Shown: piece after piece, positions 9,544-19,688 of the stretch
Layout: each line of letters opens with the position of its first letter
Position numbering within the stretch: position 1 is the stretch's first letter
DNA from: Bacillus licheniformis DSM 13 = ATCC 14580
GTDB taxonomy: Bacteria > Bacillota > Bacilli > Bacillales > Bacillaceae
Assembly (NCBI RefSeq): GCF_000011645.1
Contig: NC_006270.3
Location: 1,361,501-1,425,500, forward strand
Reading direction: 5' to 3'
Length of the DNA stretch: 64,000 nt
Notes under the pieces: generated by a model
What the model was told of the DNA's origin: nothing
What the model saw: only the letters and a program-made list of their open reading frames with translations
Database searches by the model: none
Translations under genes and position numbers: made by a program

Positions 9544-11172
9544 ATGAAGCGATATGTTCGCTGCTTATGGGTCATCCCCCTCCTTTTCTTTTTCATCATG
9601 GGAATGGGGGACCTGCGCAGCCGAAAGCCGCTGCCGCGCATCACAGTCAGGATCTTTTTCTGTTCGATTTTGGAAAAGGTCCCGCTGAGAAGGATTATGT
9701 GAAAGTGAACGAGTCCTCCGTGTATCAAAATGGTGCTGGCTACGGATTTTCTCAGGCAGGAAGCGCTGTGTGCAAAAAGACGCAAAAAAAAGAAGCGCTC
9801 AAAAAAGACTATTGTATCGTGAACCGGACGGCTTTTCTGGCAGATCTCTCCCCCGGCAAATACCGCGTGACCGTTTTTGCATCATCCAGCGGTGAATTGA
9901 AGCTTTATGCCGAAGGAGAAAAAATGGGGACGATCCCGGCCGGAGCAAAGGGAAGCTCAGCCGAAAAAGCGTTCACCGTTTCGGTGGAAGACGGGCGCCT
10001 CGATCTGGAGTGAAGGGGCCTCAGCCAAAGGTGTATGCCATCGAAATTTCGAGGTGTATCAGTTCGATTTCGGTGACGGGCCTCTTGCTTCGGGTTTTAT
10101 TCCGGTAGGCGCTGCTTCGGCCTATACCCCTCTAAAAGGCTACGGATTTGACGACGCGGCAAAGGTGTCCTGCACGGACCGAGGTACGGCCGACCCGCTT
10201 CGTTCAGACTTCTGCATTCCGGATGGGACGGCGTTTACTGTCGATTTGCCTGACGGTCAATATCAAGTCCAAATCATAACCGGAGATGCGCGGGCAAAGA
10301 CGAACATGGACGTACGGGCAAACGGCATGCTCCAGCTGTATTCGTTTGGAGCGGAAGCGGGCGGATACAACGAAAAAACGTTTCCGATTCATATTTCCGG
10401 CGGCCGTCTTTCGATCCAAGCCTTAACGGCGAGAACAATGCCGCGCCTTAATGCGTTGGTCATTACGAAGACGGCTTATCATGTGACGGATGACAACACG
10501 ACGGTCTTTCTGGCGGGCGATTCCACGGTCTCCGATTATGAGCCCGGCTATGCGCCGATGGCAGGCTGGGGGCAATTTTTAGGCGGCTATTTCTCGGATG
10601 AAATCGTCATCGACAACCAGGCGAAACGCGCGAGAAGCGCGAAAAGTTTTGTGGATGAACGGTCGCTGGCTACGATTTTGAACCGGATGAAACGGGGCGA
10701 CTATTTGTTGATTCAGTTCGGCATTAATGACGCAGGGCAAGATCCTGCCCGCCATACAGATCCGTATACGACATTTCAGGAATACTTGAGAACATATATT
10801 AACAAAGCCCGCGAAAAAGGAGGACGTCATGTGCTCGTCACTTCTCAAAGCAAACGTACCTATGATGAAAAGGGCGTTTTCTACAACAGCATCGGAGAAT
10901 ATCCGAACGCAATGAGACAGCTGGGACGGGAAATGAACGTTCCGGTGATCGATTTAAACAAAAAAAGCATTGAATATTACAACGAGATCGGCGTTGAAGC
11001 GACTAAAAACGTATTTATGTTTCTGGAACCGGGAGAAAGCCCGAATTATCCGGAAGGCATCCAGGACAGGGTGCATTTTCACGAGTTCGGCGCCAACCAA
11101 TTGGCAAGGCTCGTCACAGGAGAAATCTCCGATTTGAATATATATCCGCTGAAACACTCGCTCAAGAAATAA
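9544..11172 (+). pseudogene. Secreted rhamnogalacturonan acetylesterase with tandem N-terminal domains, frameshifted
   Basis: ATG 9544 after AAGGGGAG starts a signal peptide (MKRYVRCLWVIPLLFFFIMG), but the frame must change near the G5 run at 9606-9610 to continue as GPAQPKAAAA and a domain beginning LFLFDFGKGP. That frame stops at 10011-10013. A third frame supplies the domain end (KGPQPKVYAIEI) before the original frame resumes near 10050 with a second domain (VYQFDFGDGP) and an SGNH esterase domain (GDST, GIND, DRVHF) to 11172. Each step is explained by one missing base. It could be a decayed gene or a run of sequencing errors. The equivalent gap between yesW and yesX in B. subtilis has no such gene. 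Confidence 0.75.
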
Positions 11173-11240
11173 GGTGTCGGGAGATCCGGTCTCCGGCTCT
11201 CCCGTTCGCCATTCCAAACCGCAAAGGGGGAGAGAGGACT

Positions 11241-13127
11241 ATGGGAGAAAAGGACAGACATGCAGCAGCTGATCGCGTTCGTCCGGTGAAAACGGCGGCA
11301 AAACCGAAGCAAATGGAACACTTAAACCGCGGCCTTGTGGCGGTAAAAACAAAAAAGGGGGTTTTTCTCAGCTGGCGGCTCTTAGGAACCGATCCGGAAG
11401 AAACCGCTTTTAATCTATACCGCAACGGACAAAGAATCAATTCAACACCCATTTCATCATCGACCAACTTTCTTGATAAACACGGAAATGGAAAATCGCT
11501 TTATTATGTGTCCAAGGTTCTCGGAGATAAGGAAGTCGAGACGTCGCCCAAAACAGCTGTCTGGCAGAAGCCTTACTTGGAAGTTCCGTTAAACAAGCCT
11601 GACGGCGGGACAACTCCTGACGGCGCACCGTATACGTACAGTGCAAATGACGCGAGCATCGGAGATCTCGACGGCGATGGAGAATACGAAATTGTGCTCA
11701 AATGGGACCCGTCAAATTCGAAAGATAACGCGCACAACGGCTATACCGGAGAAGTCATCATCGATGCCTATAAGCTTGACGGGACATTCATGTGGAGGGT
11801 TCATCTCGGGAAGAACATCCGCGCGGGCGCCCATTATACCCAATTGATGGTCTATGATCTTGACGGCGACGGGAAAGCGGAAATTGCTATGAAGACGGCT
11901 GACGGAACAGTTGACGGAACCGGCCGGGTGATCGGCGATCAGGCTGCCGATTACAGAAATGAAGGTGGGCGAATTCTGGCCGGCCCTGAATATTTGTCGA
12001 TTTTTCACGGGGAAACGGGAAGGGAATTGGCAACCGTGGATTACGATCCGCCGCGCGGAAGGCTTGAGGACTGGGGAGATGGATACGGCAACCGCATGGA
12101 TCGGTTTTTGGCAGGCATCGCCTATTTGGACGGCGAAAGGCCGAGCCTTGTCATGGCCCGCGGCTATTACACAAGAACGGTGCTAGTCGCTTACAACTTC
12201 CGAGACGGCAAGCTGACCAAGCTGTGGACGTTTGACAGCGACAAGCCCGGAAATGAAGGCTATGCCGGGCAGGGAAACCATAGTCTGAGCGTCGCTGATG
12301 TCGACGGTGACGGGAAAGATGAGATCATCTACGGCGCGATGGCCGTTGATCATGACGGAACAGGGCTTTATACGACAGGGCTTGGACACGGTGATGCCAT
12401 GCACGTGAGCGATCTTGACCCGGACCGGCCGGGGCTGGAAGTCTTTCAGGTGCATGAAGATCCGCGCCTTCCGTACGGCCTCTCATTTCGCGATGCGGGT
12501 ACAGGGGAAATTCTCTGGGGAGTGCCGGCCGATACAGATGTTGGGCGGGGAATAGCCGCGCATATCGATCCCCGCTATAAAGGAGCGCTTGTCTGGGCGA
12601 TCGATCCACCGGGCAATGAAGGAAAATCGTACGGCCTCTATACGAGTAAGGGAGAAAAGCTCAGCGATGCCGCTCCGGCTTCGGCCAATTTTGCGATTTG
12701 GTGGGACGGCGATCTTCTCCGCGAGCTGCTTGACCACGATTGGAAAGAACCCGCAGGCATCCCCAAAATTGATAAATGGGACTATCACAGCGGCAGGCTG
12801 GTCAATCTGCTCACCGCTGACGGAACGCTGTCTAACAATTGGACGAAAGGGACGCCAGTGCTTCAGGCCAATTTGTTCGGCGATTGGCGCGAAGATGTCG
12901 TGTTCCGCACAGTCCGAAGCGATGCTCTGCGAATTTACACAACGACCGAGCCGACTGAACACCGTTTCTATACGTTCATGCACGATCCCGTCTACCGCCT
13001 GGGGGTAGCCTGGCAAAATGTCGCTTACAATCAGCCGCCTCATCCCGGGTTTTATGTGGGAACCGGAATGGACAAGCCGCCCCGGCCGAATATTTATACC
13101 GTTCCTTGTAAGAGAAATGAAGAATGA
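11241..13127 (+). CDS. yesX: Rhamnogalacturonan exolyase YesX (PL11)
   Basis: This cytoplasmic exo-lyase of 628 aa releases disaccharide units from rhamnogalacturonan oligomers. It is a close paralogue of YesW over the whole propeller (same DGDG calcium loops, GAHYTQ, GNHSLSVADVDGDG) but has no signal peptide. It also carries the insertion PPGNEGKSY at residues 456-464, the kind of loop known to close one end of the active cleft in B. subtilis YesX and make it exo-acting. The start ATG 11241 is preceded by AAGGGGG at 11224-11230. It acts with YesR on imported fragments. Confidence 0.93.
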   Translation: MGEKDRHAAADRVRPVKTAAKPKQMEHLNRGLVAVKTKKGVFLSWRLLGTDPEETAFNLYRNGQRINSTPISSSTNFLDKHGNGKSLYYVSKVLGDKEVETSPKTAVWQKPYLEVPLNKPDGGTTPDGAPYTYSANDASIGDLDGDGEYEIVLKWDPSNSKDNAHNGYTGEVIIDAYKLDGTFMWRVHLGKNIRAGAHYTQLMVYDLDGDGKAEIAMKTADGTVDGTGRVIGDQAADYRNEGGRILAGPEYLSIFHGETGRELATVDYDPPRGRLEDWGDGYGNRMDRFLAGIAYLDGERPSLVMARGYYTRTVLVAYNFRDGKLTKLWTFDSDKPGNEGYAGQGNHSLSVADVDGDGKDEIIYGAMAVDHDGTGLYTTGLGHGDAMHVSDLDPDRPGLEVFQVHEDPRLPYGLSFRDAGTGEILWGVPADTDVGRGIAAHIDPRYKGALVWAIDPPGNEGKSYGLYTSKGEKLSDAAPASANFAIWWDGDLLRELLDHDWKEPAGIPKIDKWDYHSGRLVNLLTADGTLSNNWTKGTPVLQANLFGDWREDVVFRTVRSDALRIYTTTEPTEHRFYTFMHDPVYRLGVAWQNVAYNQPPHPGFYVGTGMDKPPRPNIYTVPCKRNEE

Positions 13128-13199
13128 AAGAGAACGGCGGTTCAGCATGCGCTGGGCCCGGGGCACCGGCAGAAATATTCAACTTACAAAAAAGTATGA

Positions 13200-13228
13200 T
13201 TGTAATCTTACAGCCTGTTCCATAAAAT
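13200..13228 (+). promoter_or_regulatory. Candidate promoter of the aldo/keto reductase gene
   Basis: TTGTAA (13200-13205), a 17-bp spacer and TAAAAT (13223-13228) precede the ORF at 13272. A weaker cre-like sequence (GGTAAGCATTTTCA, 12 of 14, at 13233-13246) follows at once. Both are predictions from sequence only. Confidence 0.45.
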
Positions 13229-13271
13229 GATTGGTAAGCATTTTCATTACAAAATGAAAAGGGGGATCCAT

Positions 13272-14264
13272 ATGGGGTATCAGGCGAGTGATGTACGCTA
13301 TGAAAATATGAAATACAACCTCTGCGGGCATTCAGGATTAAAACTGCCTGCTTTGTCTTTAGGGCTTTGGCACAATTTCGGAGAAGCGGCTTCCTTGCAA
13401 AATGCCAAAGCGCTGTTAAGAAAAGCATTTGACCTGGGTATCACCCACTTTGACTTGGCGAATAATTACGGTCCGCCGCCCGGTTCTGCCGAAGAAACAT
13501 TCGGAAAAGCGCTGAAAACCGATTTTGCCGGCTACCGCGATGAAATGGTCATCAGCACGAAAGCCGGCTATACGATGTGGCCCGGACCATACGGCGATTG
13601 GGGATCAAAAAAGTATCTCGTGGCGAGCCTTGATCAAAGTTTAAAACGAATGGGCATCGATTATGTCGATATATTTTATTCACACCGCCCTGACCCCCAT
13701 ACACCGCTGGAAGAGACGATGGGAGCGCTCGCCCACATCGTCAGGCAAGGAAAAGCTTTATATGTCGGTTTGTCGAACTACAGTGCTGAACAGACCGAAA
13801 AGGCGGCTGATATTTTGCAAGAATACGGGATTCCGCTCCTCATCCATCAGCCCAAATATTCAATGTTCCACAGAGAACCGGAAAAAGGCCTGCTGCAAGT
13901 GCTGCAGAAAAAAGGAGCCGGGGCGATCGCGTTTACACCTCTTGCCCAAGGGCTTTTAACAACGAAATATTTGACAGGGATTCCCGCCGGGTCAAGAGCC
14001 GCTGATGCGAACAGTCCGTTTTTGCAGGCCGAGGGCATCACAGAAGACGTGCTCGGCAAGGTCCGCAAGCTGAATCAAGTGGCTGCCGAACGCGGCCAGT
14101 CTCTTCCGCAAATGGCGATAGCCTGGCTATTAAAAGACCCGCGCGTCACCTCGGTGCTGATCGGCGCGAGCAAAACCGAACAGATCGAAGAAAATGCCGC
14201 GGCGCTTAAGTCCGCTCGATTCTCAGCTGAAGAACTCGACACAATTGATAAAATTCTTTCATAA
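13272..14264 (+). CDS. Aldo/keto reductase, YghZ-like
   Basis: This NADPH-dependent (beta/alpha)8 aldo/keto reductase of 330 aa shows the full tetrad: Asp and Tyr in DLANNYG, Lys in STKAGY, His in FYSHRPD, plus a C-terminal cofactor loop SVLIGASK. It most resembles the E. coli YghZ group (L-glyceraldehyde-3-phosphate/methylglyoxal reductases). ATG 13272 after AAAAGGGGG fits better than an ORF start 45 nt earlier. It stands between yesX and yesY, where B. subtilis has no gene, and has its own candidate promoter. A role in reducing an aldehyde from rhamnose or unsaturated uronate breakdown is inference. Confidence 0.85.
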   Translation: MGYQASDVRYENMKYNLCGHSGLKLPALSLGLWHNFGEAASLQNAKALLRKAFDLGITHFDLANNYGPPPGSAEETFGKALKTDFAGYRDEMVISTKAGYTMWPGPYGDWGSKKYLVASLDQSLKRMGIDYVDIFYSHRPDPHTPLEETMGALAHIVRQGKALYVGLSNYSAEQTEKAADILQEYGIPLLIHQPKYSMFHREPEKGLLQVLQKKGAGAIAFTPLAQGLLTTKYLTGIPAGSRAADANSPFLQAEGITEDVLGKVRKLNQVAAERGQSLPQMAIAWLLKDPRVTSVLIGASKTEQIEENAAALKSARFSAEELDTIDKILS

Positions 14265-14280
14265 ATAAGGAGTGGTCGTG

Positions 14281-14925
14281 ATGACAATCAGCATCTATTT
14301 GGCCGGCGATTCGACCGTGCAGCATTATAAGGCTGATTCGCCTCAGGGAGGCTGGGGCGAATTTCTCCAGTCTTATTTATCCGGAAATGTACAGGTGATC
14401 AACCGGGCAATCGGGGGCCGGAGTTCAAAAACGTTCGTTGAAGAAGGAAGACTTGCATCTATTTTGGATGTGATCAAACAGGATGATTGGCTGTTCGTTC
14501 AGATGGGGCACAATGATGCGTCGAAAGACAAACCAGAACGCTATACAGAGCCGTATACGACGTATAAACAATACTTGAAAATGTACGTTGACGGCGCGCG
14601 TCAAAAAGGGGCATCGCCGCTTCTCATCACACCTGTCGCAAGGCTCCATTACAAAGACGGCGTCTTTTTAAACGATTTCCCGGACTACTGCATTGCGATG
14701 AAGCAGGTCGCAAGCGAAGAAAACGTCCGCTTGATCGATTTAATGGACAAAAGCCTTCAGCATTTTGCGGAAAAAGGATACAGCGAAGTATTTAAATATT
14801 TTATGATCTCGGAAAATGTCAACGACTATACACATTTTACGAAAAAAGGGGCCCGGGAAATGGCGAAGCTCGTCTCGGAGGGCATTCGAGAGCTTGGGCT
14901 GCCGTTTGTCAAAGAGACGGTATGA
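14281..14925 (+). CDS. yesY: Rhamnogalacturonan acetylesterase YesY (SGNH hydrolase)
   Basis: This is the second intact SGNH (CE12) esterase of the locus, 214 aa and without a signal peptide. It shows GDSTVQHY with the nucleophile Ser near residue 11, GGRSS, MGHND and DYTHF with catalytic Asp and His. It removes acetyl groups from intracellular rhamnogalacturonan oligomers. AAGGAG at 14267-14272 points to ATG 14281 rather than the in-frame GTG codons at 14272 and 14278. Its TGA overlaps the ATG of yesZ, so the two are co-translated. Confidence 0.9.
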   Translation: MTISIYLAGDSTVQHYKADSPQGGWGEFLQSYLSGNVQVINRAIGGRSSKTFVEEGRLASILDVIKQDDWLFVQMGHNDASKDKPERYTEPYTTYKQYLKMYVDGARQKGASPLLITPVARLHYKDGVFLNDFPDYCIAMKQVASEENVRLIDLMDKSLQHFAEKGYSEVFKYFMISENVNDYTHFTKKGAREMAKLVSEGIRELGLPFVKETV

Positions 14926-16919
14926 AGATGAACGGAAAGCTGTACCATGGCGCTTGCTTTTATCCCGAATTGTGGGATGAGGATGTGCTGGATGAAGATA
15001 TCAGGATGATGGAGCGAATCGGGATCAATGTTGTCAGAATCGGGGAGTTTGCCTGGTCAAGGATGGAGCCTGAAAAAGGAAGGATCGATGTCGGATTTTT
15101 TGCAGACGTCATCCGAAAGCTCCGCGACAACAAAATTGAAACGGTCATGTGCACGCCGACTGCGACGCCGCCGATCTGGCTGACCCACGGGCACCCGGAA
15201 AGAATGCATGTGAATGAAAAAGGGGAGACGATGGGACACGGTTCGAGGCAGCATGCCTGCACAAACCATCCCTATTTCAGAGAGCGGGCCCGGCTGATCA
15301 TCAAACATATCGCCAAAGAGATCGGAGAACTGCCGGGATTGATCGGATGGCAGCTTGACAATGAATTCAAATGCCATGTCGCAGAATGCATATGTGAAAC
15401 GTGCCGCACATTATGGCACAAATGGCTGGAAGACCGCTATCAGACGATTGACCGTCTGAATGAGGCATGGGGTACGGGCGTATGGAGCGAAACGTATCAG
15501 TGCTTCGAGCAAGTCCCGCAGCCCGGACCGACCCCGTTTTTGCATAATTCTTCTTTAAGGACAATGTATCAGCTGTTTTCGATGGACAAGATTTCTGAAT
15601 TTGCGCGTGAACAGGCTGAGGTGATCAGAGCATACTCCGATGCCCCGATCACCCATAATAGCAGCGTCATGTTCGGCGTTGATCATGAAGACCTTTTCAA
15701 GAGCCTTGATTTTGCCTCGTTTGATACGTACGCCAGCCAGGAAAACAGTCAAGCCTTTTTGTTTAATTGTGATTTATGGAGAAACATCAAAAAAGGACGG
15801 CCGTTTTGGATTATGGAGACGAGCCCTTCCTACAGCGCTTCGCTTGAAAGCTATGCGGCGCCTCATCAAAACGGCTATTTGAAAGCTGAAGCGGTTTCTT
15901 CTTATGCTCTTGGCGGAGCCGCGTTCTGCTATTGGCTGTGGCGCCAGCAGAGAGCCGGGTCTGAACAGCCGCACGGATCAGTGCTCAGCGCATGGGGGGA
16001 GCCTGATGTGGGATATGAAAATGTGCTCGAAGCCGAGCGGGCAAGACGAGAGGTTGAACACATCATGCTGGCTACGGCTCCTTTGCAGGCTGAAACAGCT
16101 GTCGTCTATTCGGACCGTGCGAAGGTGTTTTTGAAAACGGAGCCTCATCGGGGTCTTCATTACAGAACGCTGATCACCGAGTTTTATGACCGATTATTAA
16201 AGATGGGCATTCACAGGGATGTCATTCTTGAAGGGAGCCCGCTGGACGGCTACAAACTGCTGTTTACGCCGTTTATTCATTATCTTCCCCCTGCTTTTAT
16301 CAAAAAAGCCGAAGCATTTGCACAAAGCGGCGGCATTTGGATTGCGGGTCCGCTGACGGGCGGAAGAACAGAGCACCATACGATTCACACTGATTGCGGA
16401 TTGGGGCCTTTAGAAAAATGTTCTGGTGTTAAAACGCTGTTTACATTCCCGATGGATGAGCGGAACTCAAGCGGAACGGCGTTTGGCGTAAAGGCGCCGC
16501 TGAGCTTGTGGAGCGCTGTTTTTGAAGCCGGCGGCACCAAGGCTGTCGGGATGATTGAGAAAGGCCCGGCGTCAGGCAAAGCGTTCATCACGGAACACAA
16601 ATGCGGAAAAGGCAAAATCGTCATGCTCGGGTCGATGCCGGCAGGCGAAGCGGGGGACATCATGATGAAAAAGCTGATCAGCCATTATGCCGAAGAAGCG
16701 GGCGTTGAGCAGAAAACCGATGTCACTCCCGGAACAGTCGTCGCGCCCCGGAAAGGAGCAGACGGTCTTGTCTGGGTCGTGATCAATATGGACGGCAAAG
16801 GAGGCGCAGTGACACTTGACGGCAACGGAACCGATCTTTTATCCGGCAGGCCCGTAACCGGACGCGTAACACTCGGCCCGCACGACTACCGCGTGATTTT
16901 GTTATCAGAGAATAAATGA
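14922..16919 (+). CDS. yesZ: Beta-galactosidase YesZ (GH42)
   Basis: This 665-aa GH42 enzyme probably trims galactose side chains from rhamnogalacturonan-I fragments. The acid/base Glu is E148 in WQLDNEF and the nucleophile Glu is E299 in WIMETSPS, the normal GH42 spacing. A Cys-containing stretch (CICETC, residues about 154-159) with another Cys nearby looks like the zinc site of many GH42 enzymes. There is no signal peptide, so it acts in the cytoplasm. It overlaps yesY by 4 nt (ATGA) and is followed by a terminator. Confidence 0.93.
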   Translation: MKMNGKLYHGACFYPELWDEDVLDEDIRMMERIGINVVRIGEFAWSRMEPEKGRIDVGFFADVIRKLRDNKIETVMCTPTATPPIWLTHGHPERMHVNEKGETMGHGSRQHACTNHPYFRERARLIIKHIAKEIGELPGLIGWQLDNEFKCHVAECICETCRTLWHKWLEDRYQTIDRLNEAWGTGVWSETYQCFEQVPQPGPTPFLHNSSLRTMYQLFSMDKISEFAREQAEVIRAYSDAPITHNSSVMFGVDHEDLFKSLDFASFDTYASQENSQAFLFNCDLWRNIKKGRPFWIMETSPSYSASLESYAAPHQNGYLKAEAVSSYALGGAAFCYWLWRQQRAGSEQPHGSVLSAWGEPDVGYENVLEAERARREVEHIMLATAPLQAETAVVYSDRAKVFLKTEPHRGLHYRTLITEFYDRLLKMGIHRDVILEGSPLDGYKLLFTPFIHYLPPAFIKKAEAFAQSGGIWIAGPLTGGRTEHHTIHTDCGLGPLEKCSGVKTLFTFPMDERNSSGTAFGVKAPLSLWSAVFEAGGTKAVGMIEKGPASGKAFITEHKCGKGKIVMLGSMPAGEAGDIMMKKLISHYAEEAGVEQKTDVTPGTVVAPRKGADGLVWVVINMDGKGGAVTLDGNGTDLLSGRPVTGRVTLGPHDYRVILLSENK

Positions 16920-16922
16920 ATC

Positions 16923-16950
16923 GCCGCAGGCTCTTGCCCGCGGCTTTTTT
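16923..16950 (+). terminator. Intrinsic terminator after yesZ
   Basis: A GC-rich hairpin (GCCGCAGG ... CCCGCGGC, 16923-16944) directly follows the yesZ stop and is followed by six T. It separates yesZ from yetA. Confidence 0.8.
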
Positions 16951-16960
16951 GGTTTGTTTT

Positions 16961-17018
16961 GCAAAAAACGATGATTCCTGCAAAAAAGGAGTTGGCATCC
17001 CGCTATCATAAGCAAAAA
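16961..17018 (+). promoter_or_regulatory. GCAAAAA repeats upstream of yetA
   Basis: GCAAAAA occurs at 16961-16967, 16980-16986 and 17012-17018. The first two have the same 19-bp period as the pair upstream of yesW. A dimeric AraC-family binding site is a possible reading. I see no convincing -35/-10 pair between here and yetA. Confidence 0.35.
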
Positions 17019-17094
17019 AGGAATATTGACGGTCAATAGGCTAAACAGGAAAATATTCACTGACCAATCGGTTGAACAGAAAGGAGGAACGCTT

Positions 17095-19686
17095 GTGAAA
17101 GCACAGGCTGAACTAAAATGGCTGAATAGAGCGCCTGCTTCGTTCGGCGGGGTGACTTGGGGAGTGCCTTGGGCAAAAGGAGTGCTGCAAAAAGGGGAGA
17201 CGGCCGTCATCGCTTCGGAAAACGCCCCGTATTTGCAAACATGGCCGCTTGCATATTGGCCTGACGGCTCGATTAAATGGACGGGCCATGCCGCAGTATT
17301 CCCAGAAGAAAGCGGACGCCGATTTACATTGCAAAAAGGAAAGCCCGGCGCGCCGAAAACCGTCGTCCGTGTCAGCGAGCAGAAAGACGAAATCACGGTG
17401 AATACGGGCGCGATAGTCTGCAAGCTCGGAAAGTCGGGGCCGGCACTGATCCGTTCGATTTCCATTTCCGGGGAAATGATGGCGAAAGAAGGACGGCTCA
17501 TCGCTTTAAAAGAAAAAAGAAGCGGTTCAGATACACAAAGCATGTATTATATTGAACGGTTTGAGAGCTTGGTCAAACGTGCGGCAATCGAACAAAACGG
17601 TCCGGTCAAGACAGTCATCAAGATTGAAGGCGTCCACCGCGGCGGAGGCATCGATGTTTGGCTCCCTTTTACCGTCAGGCTTTCTTTCTATGCCGGTGTC
17701 CCGTCCATCCGGATCGTGCACACGATCTTCATCGACTGTAACGCAGAAACGGAATGGATCAAAGGACTCGGTTTAGAGATGAGCGCGGTTTTGAGCGGAG
17801 CGCCAAGAAACAGGCATATTCGCTATGCAGCCGACGGAGGAATTTACGGAGAGGCTTCTCAGCTGCTTGTGACGAGAAGATTTAATGAAACAAACGGGTT
17901 CTATGAACGACAGATAGCCGGACAGCCTGTCCCGGAAGAGTCGGAAGTCGTGCGTGATGCAGAGAAAAACGCCGTCTGGAACGATTTCAAGCTCATTCAG
18001 GATTCCCCTGTTCACTGGCGCTTAAAAAAGCGAACCGGCAAAGACTGCGCCTGGGTGGACGCGATTCATGGGGGGAGAGCGAAAGGGCTGATGTATGCAG
18101 GCGGGGAAAATGGCGGCATCGCGCTCGGCCTCAGAAACTTCTTTGAAAAATATCCATCATCGCTTGAAGCGCAAGGTCTTGCCGGCGGCGAAACAAAATT
18201 GACGGCATGGTTCTGGCCCCCTGAAGCTGAAGCGATGGACTTCCGCCATTATTCAAAAGGCACTCACGTTGAAAGCGCATATGAAGGGTTTGCCGAAATG
18301 AGGTCGACGGCTGTCGGCATTGCCAATACGAGCGAAGTCAACCTCGCCTGTTTTTCAAATCCGCCGAGTAATGAAGAGCTGAACAGAGCGGCGGACGAAT
18401 GGCAAAATCCCCCATTGCTTATTTGTGAGCCTGACTATTATTATGACACCCGCGCTTTGGGTGTTTGGAGCCTGAAAGATAAACGGCGCCCGCTCTCAGC
18501 TGCGCTTGAAGATCAGCTGGACGAGGCTCTCAAGTTTTACATGAACGAAGTCGAACAGCGGGGCTGGTACGGCTATTGGCATTACGGTGATGTGATGCAT
18601 ACGTACGATGCCGTCCGGCATGTATGGCGGTATGACCTGGGCGGCTATGCATGGCAAAACACGGAACTCGTACCGAACCTCTGGCTTTGGCAGTCTTTTT
18701 TTAGATCCGGGAGGGAAGACATCTTCAGAATGGCAGAAGCGATGACTCGTCACACTAGCGAAATCGACTGCTACCATTTCGGGGATTATAAAGGCCTCGG
18801 TTCAAGGCACAATGTCCTCCATTGGGGCTGCGGCTGCAAGGAAGCGAGAATCAGCATGGCCGGCCTCCACAAGCCTTATTATTTTTTGACGGCGGATGAG
18901 AGAACGGGGGAAGTGTTAACCGAGGTGAAAGATGCCGATCGAGCGCTTGAGATGCTTGATCCGATGAGAGCCTATTATCCGGAAAAAGAGTTCCCTGCCC
19001 ACGCGAGAGTTGGCCCCGACTGGGCGGCGTTCTGTTCCAATTGGCTGACGGAATGGGAGCGGACCGGTGATGAAGCGTACCTTGATAAAATCAACCGGGG
19101 AATCGGCCGGCTCAAAGCGCTGCCTCTTCGTCTGCTGTCCGGGCCGACTTTCGGATACGATCCTAAAGCTTCAGATCTGCTTCATATGGGTGACGGGAAT
19201 CATGGCGGCTATCATATGGTCATCGCCTTTGGCGCCCCGCAAACATGGATGGAGCTTGCAGAACTGCTGGAGGATAACGAATGGAAGGAGATGCTCGGCG
19301 AATTCGGCGAATTTTATTTGCTGGCTGATGAAGAAAAGCGCAAGAGGAGCGGCGGGAAGCTTCACGATGATTTATTTCACTGGCCGATGTTCTCCGCTGC
19401 CATGGCCGCTTATGCTGCGAGGCTTCACCAAGACCGGAAGCTTGCCGAAAAAGCATGGCGGCTGTTGCTGGACGAAAAACAAAGCCATACACCGCTGCCG
19501 ATCGCTCCAAAACAAGTCCATGCGTGGAACACGATCACGGAAATCCCTTGGGTCACGACAAACTGCGTCTCACAATGGTGCCTCAACACAATAGCCGTGC
19601 TGGAGCTGCTCAAGGATATGCCGCCTGATCAGGACATGCAAGAAAAGATCATCAAAGCAATGAAAGATCATCCCGCTCGCGTGTGA
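17095..19686 (+). CDS. yetA: YetA, PcRGLX-like (exo-rhamnogalacturonan lyase type) protein
   Basis: This cytoplasmic protein of 863 aa has no signal peptide and is close in length to B. subtilis YetA. The N-terminal part is beta-rich (about residues 1-260); the middle and C-terminal parts are rich in aromatic residues and resemble an (alpha/alpha)6 barrel (motifs WYGYWHYGDVMHTYD, RHNVLHWGCGCKEAR, GDGNHGGYH). I recall it as similar to PcRGLX-type rhamnogalacturonan lyases (PL26), so exo-lyase action is plausible but not proven here. The GTG start at 17095 follows AAGGAGG (17081-17087). lplA follows after 85 nt. Confidence 0.85.
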   Translation: MKAQAELKWLNRAPASFGGVTWGVPWAKGVLQKGETAVIASENAPYLQTWPLAYWPDGSIKWTGHAAVFPEESGRRFTLQKGKPGAPKTVVRVSEQKDEITVNTGAIVCKLGKSGPALIRSISISGEMMAKEGRLIALKEKRSGSDTQSMYYIERFESLVKRAAIEQNGPVKTVIKIEGVHRGGGIDVWLPFTVRLSFYAGVPSIRIVHTIFIDCNAETEWIKGLGLEMSAVLSGAPRNRHIRYAADGGIYGEASQLLVTRRFNETNGFYERQIAGQPVPEESEVVRDAEKNAVWNDFKLIQDSPVHWRLKKRTGKDCAWVDAIHGGRAKGLMYAGGENGGIALGLRNFFEKYPSSLEAQGLAGGETKLTAWFWPPEAEAMDFRHYSKGTHVESAYEGFAEMRSTAVGIANTSEVNLACFSNPPSNEELNRAADEWQNPPLLICEPDYYYDTRALGVWSLKDKRRPLSAALEDQLDEALKFYMNEVEQRGWYGYWHYGDVMHTYDAVRHVWRYDLGGYAWQNTELVPNLWLWQSFFRSGREDIFRMAEAMTRHTSEIDCYHFGDYKGLGSRHNVLHWGCGCKEARISMAGLHKPYYFLTADERTGEVLTEVKDADRALEMLDPMRAYYPEKEFPAHARVGPDWAAFCSNWLTEWERTGDEAYLDKINRGIGRLKALPLRLLSGPTFGYDPKASDLLHMGDGNHGGYHMVIAFGAPQTWMELAELLEDNEWKEMLGEFGEFYLLADEEKRKRSGGKLHDDLFHWPMFSAAMAAYAARLHQDRKLAEKAWRLLLDEKQSHTPLPIAPKQVHAWNTITEIPWVTTNCVSQWCLNTIAVLELLKDMPPDQDMQEKIIKAMKDHPARV

Positions 19687-19688
19687 GG

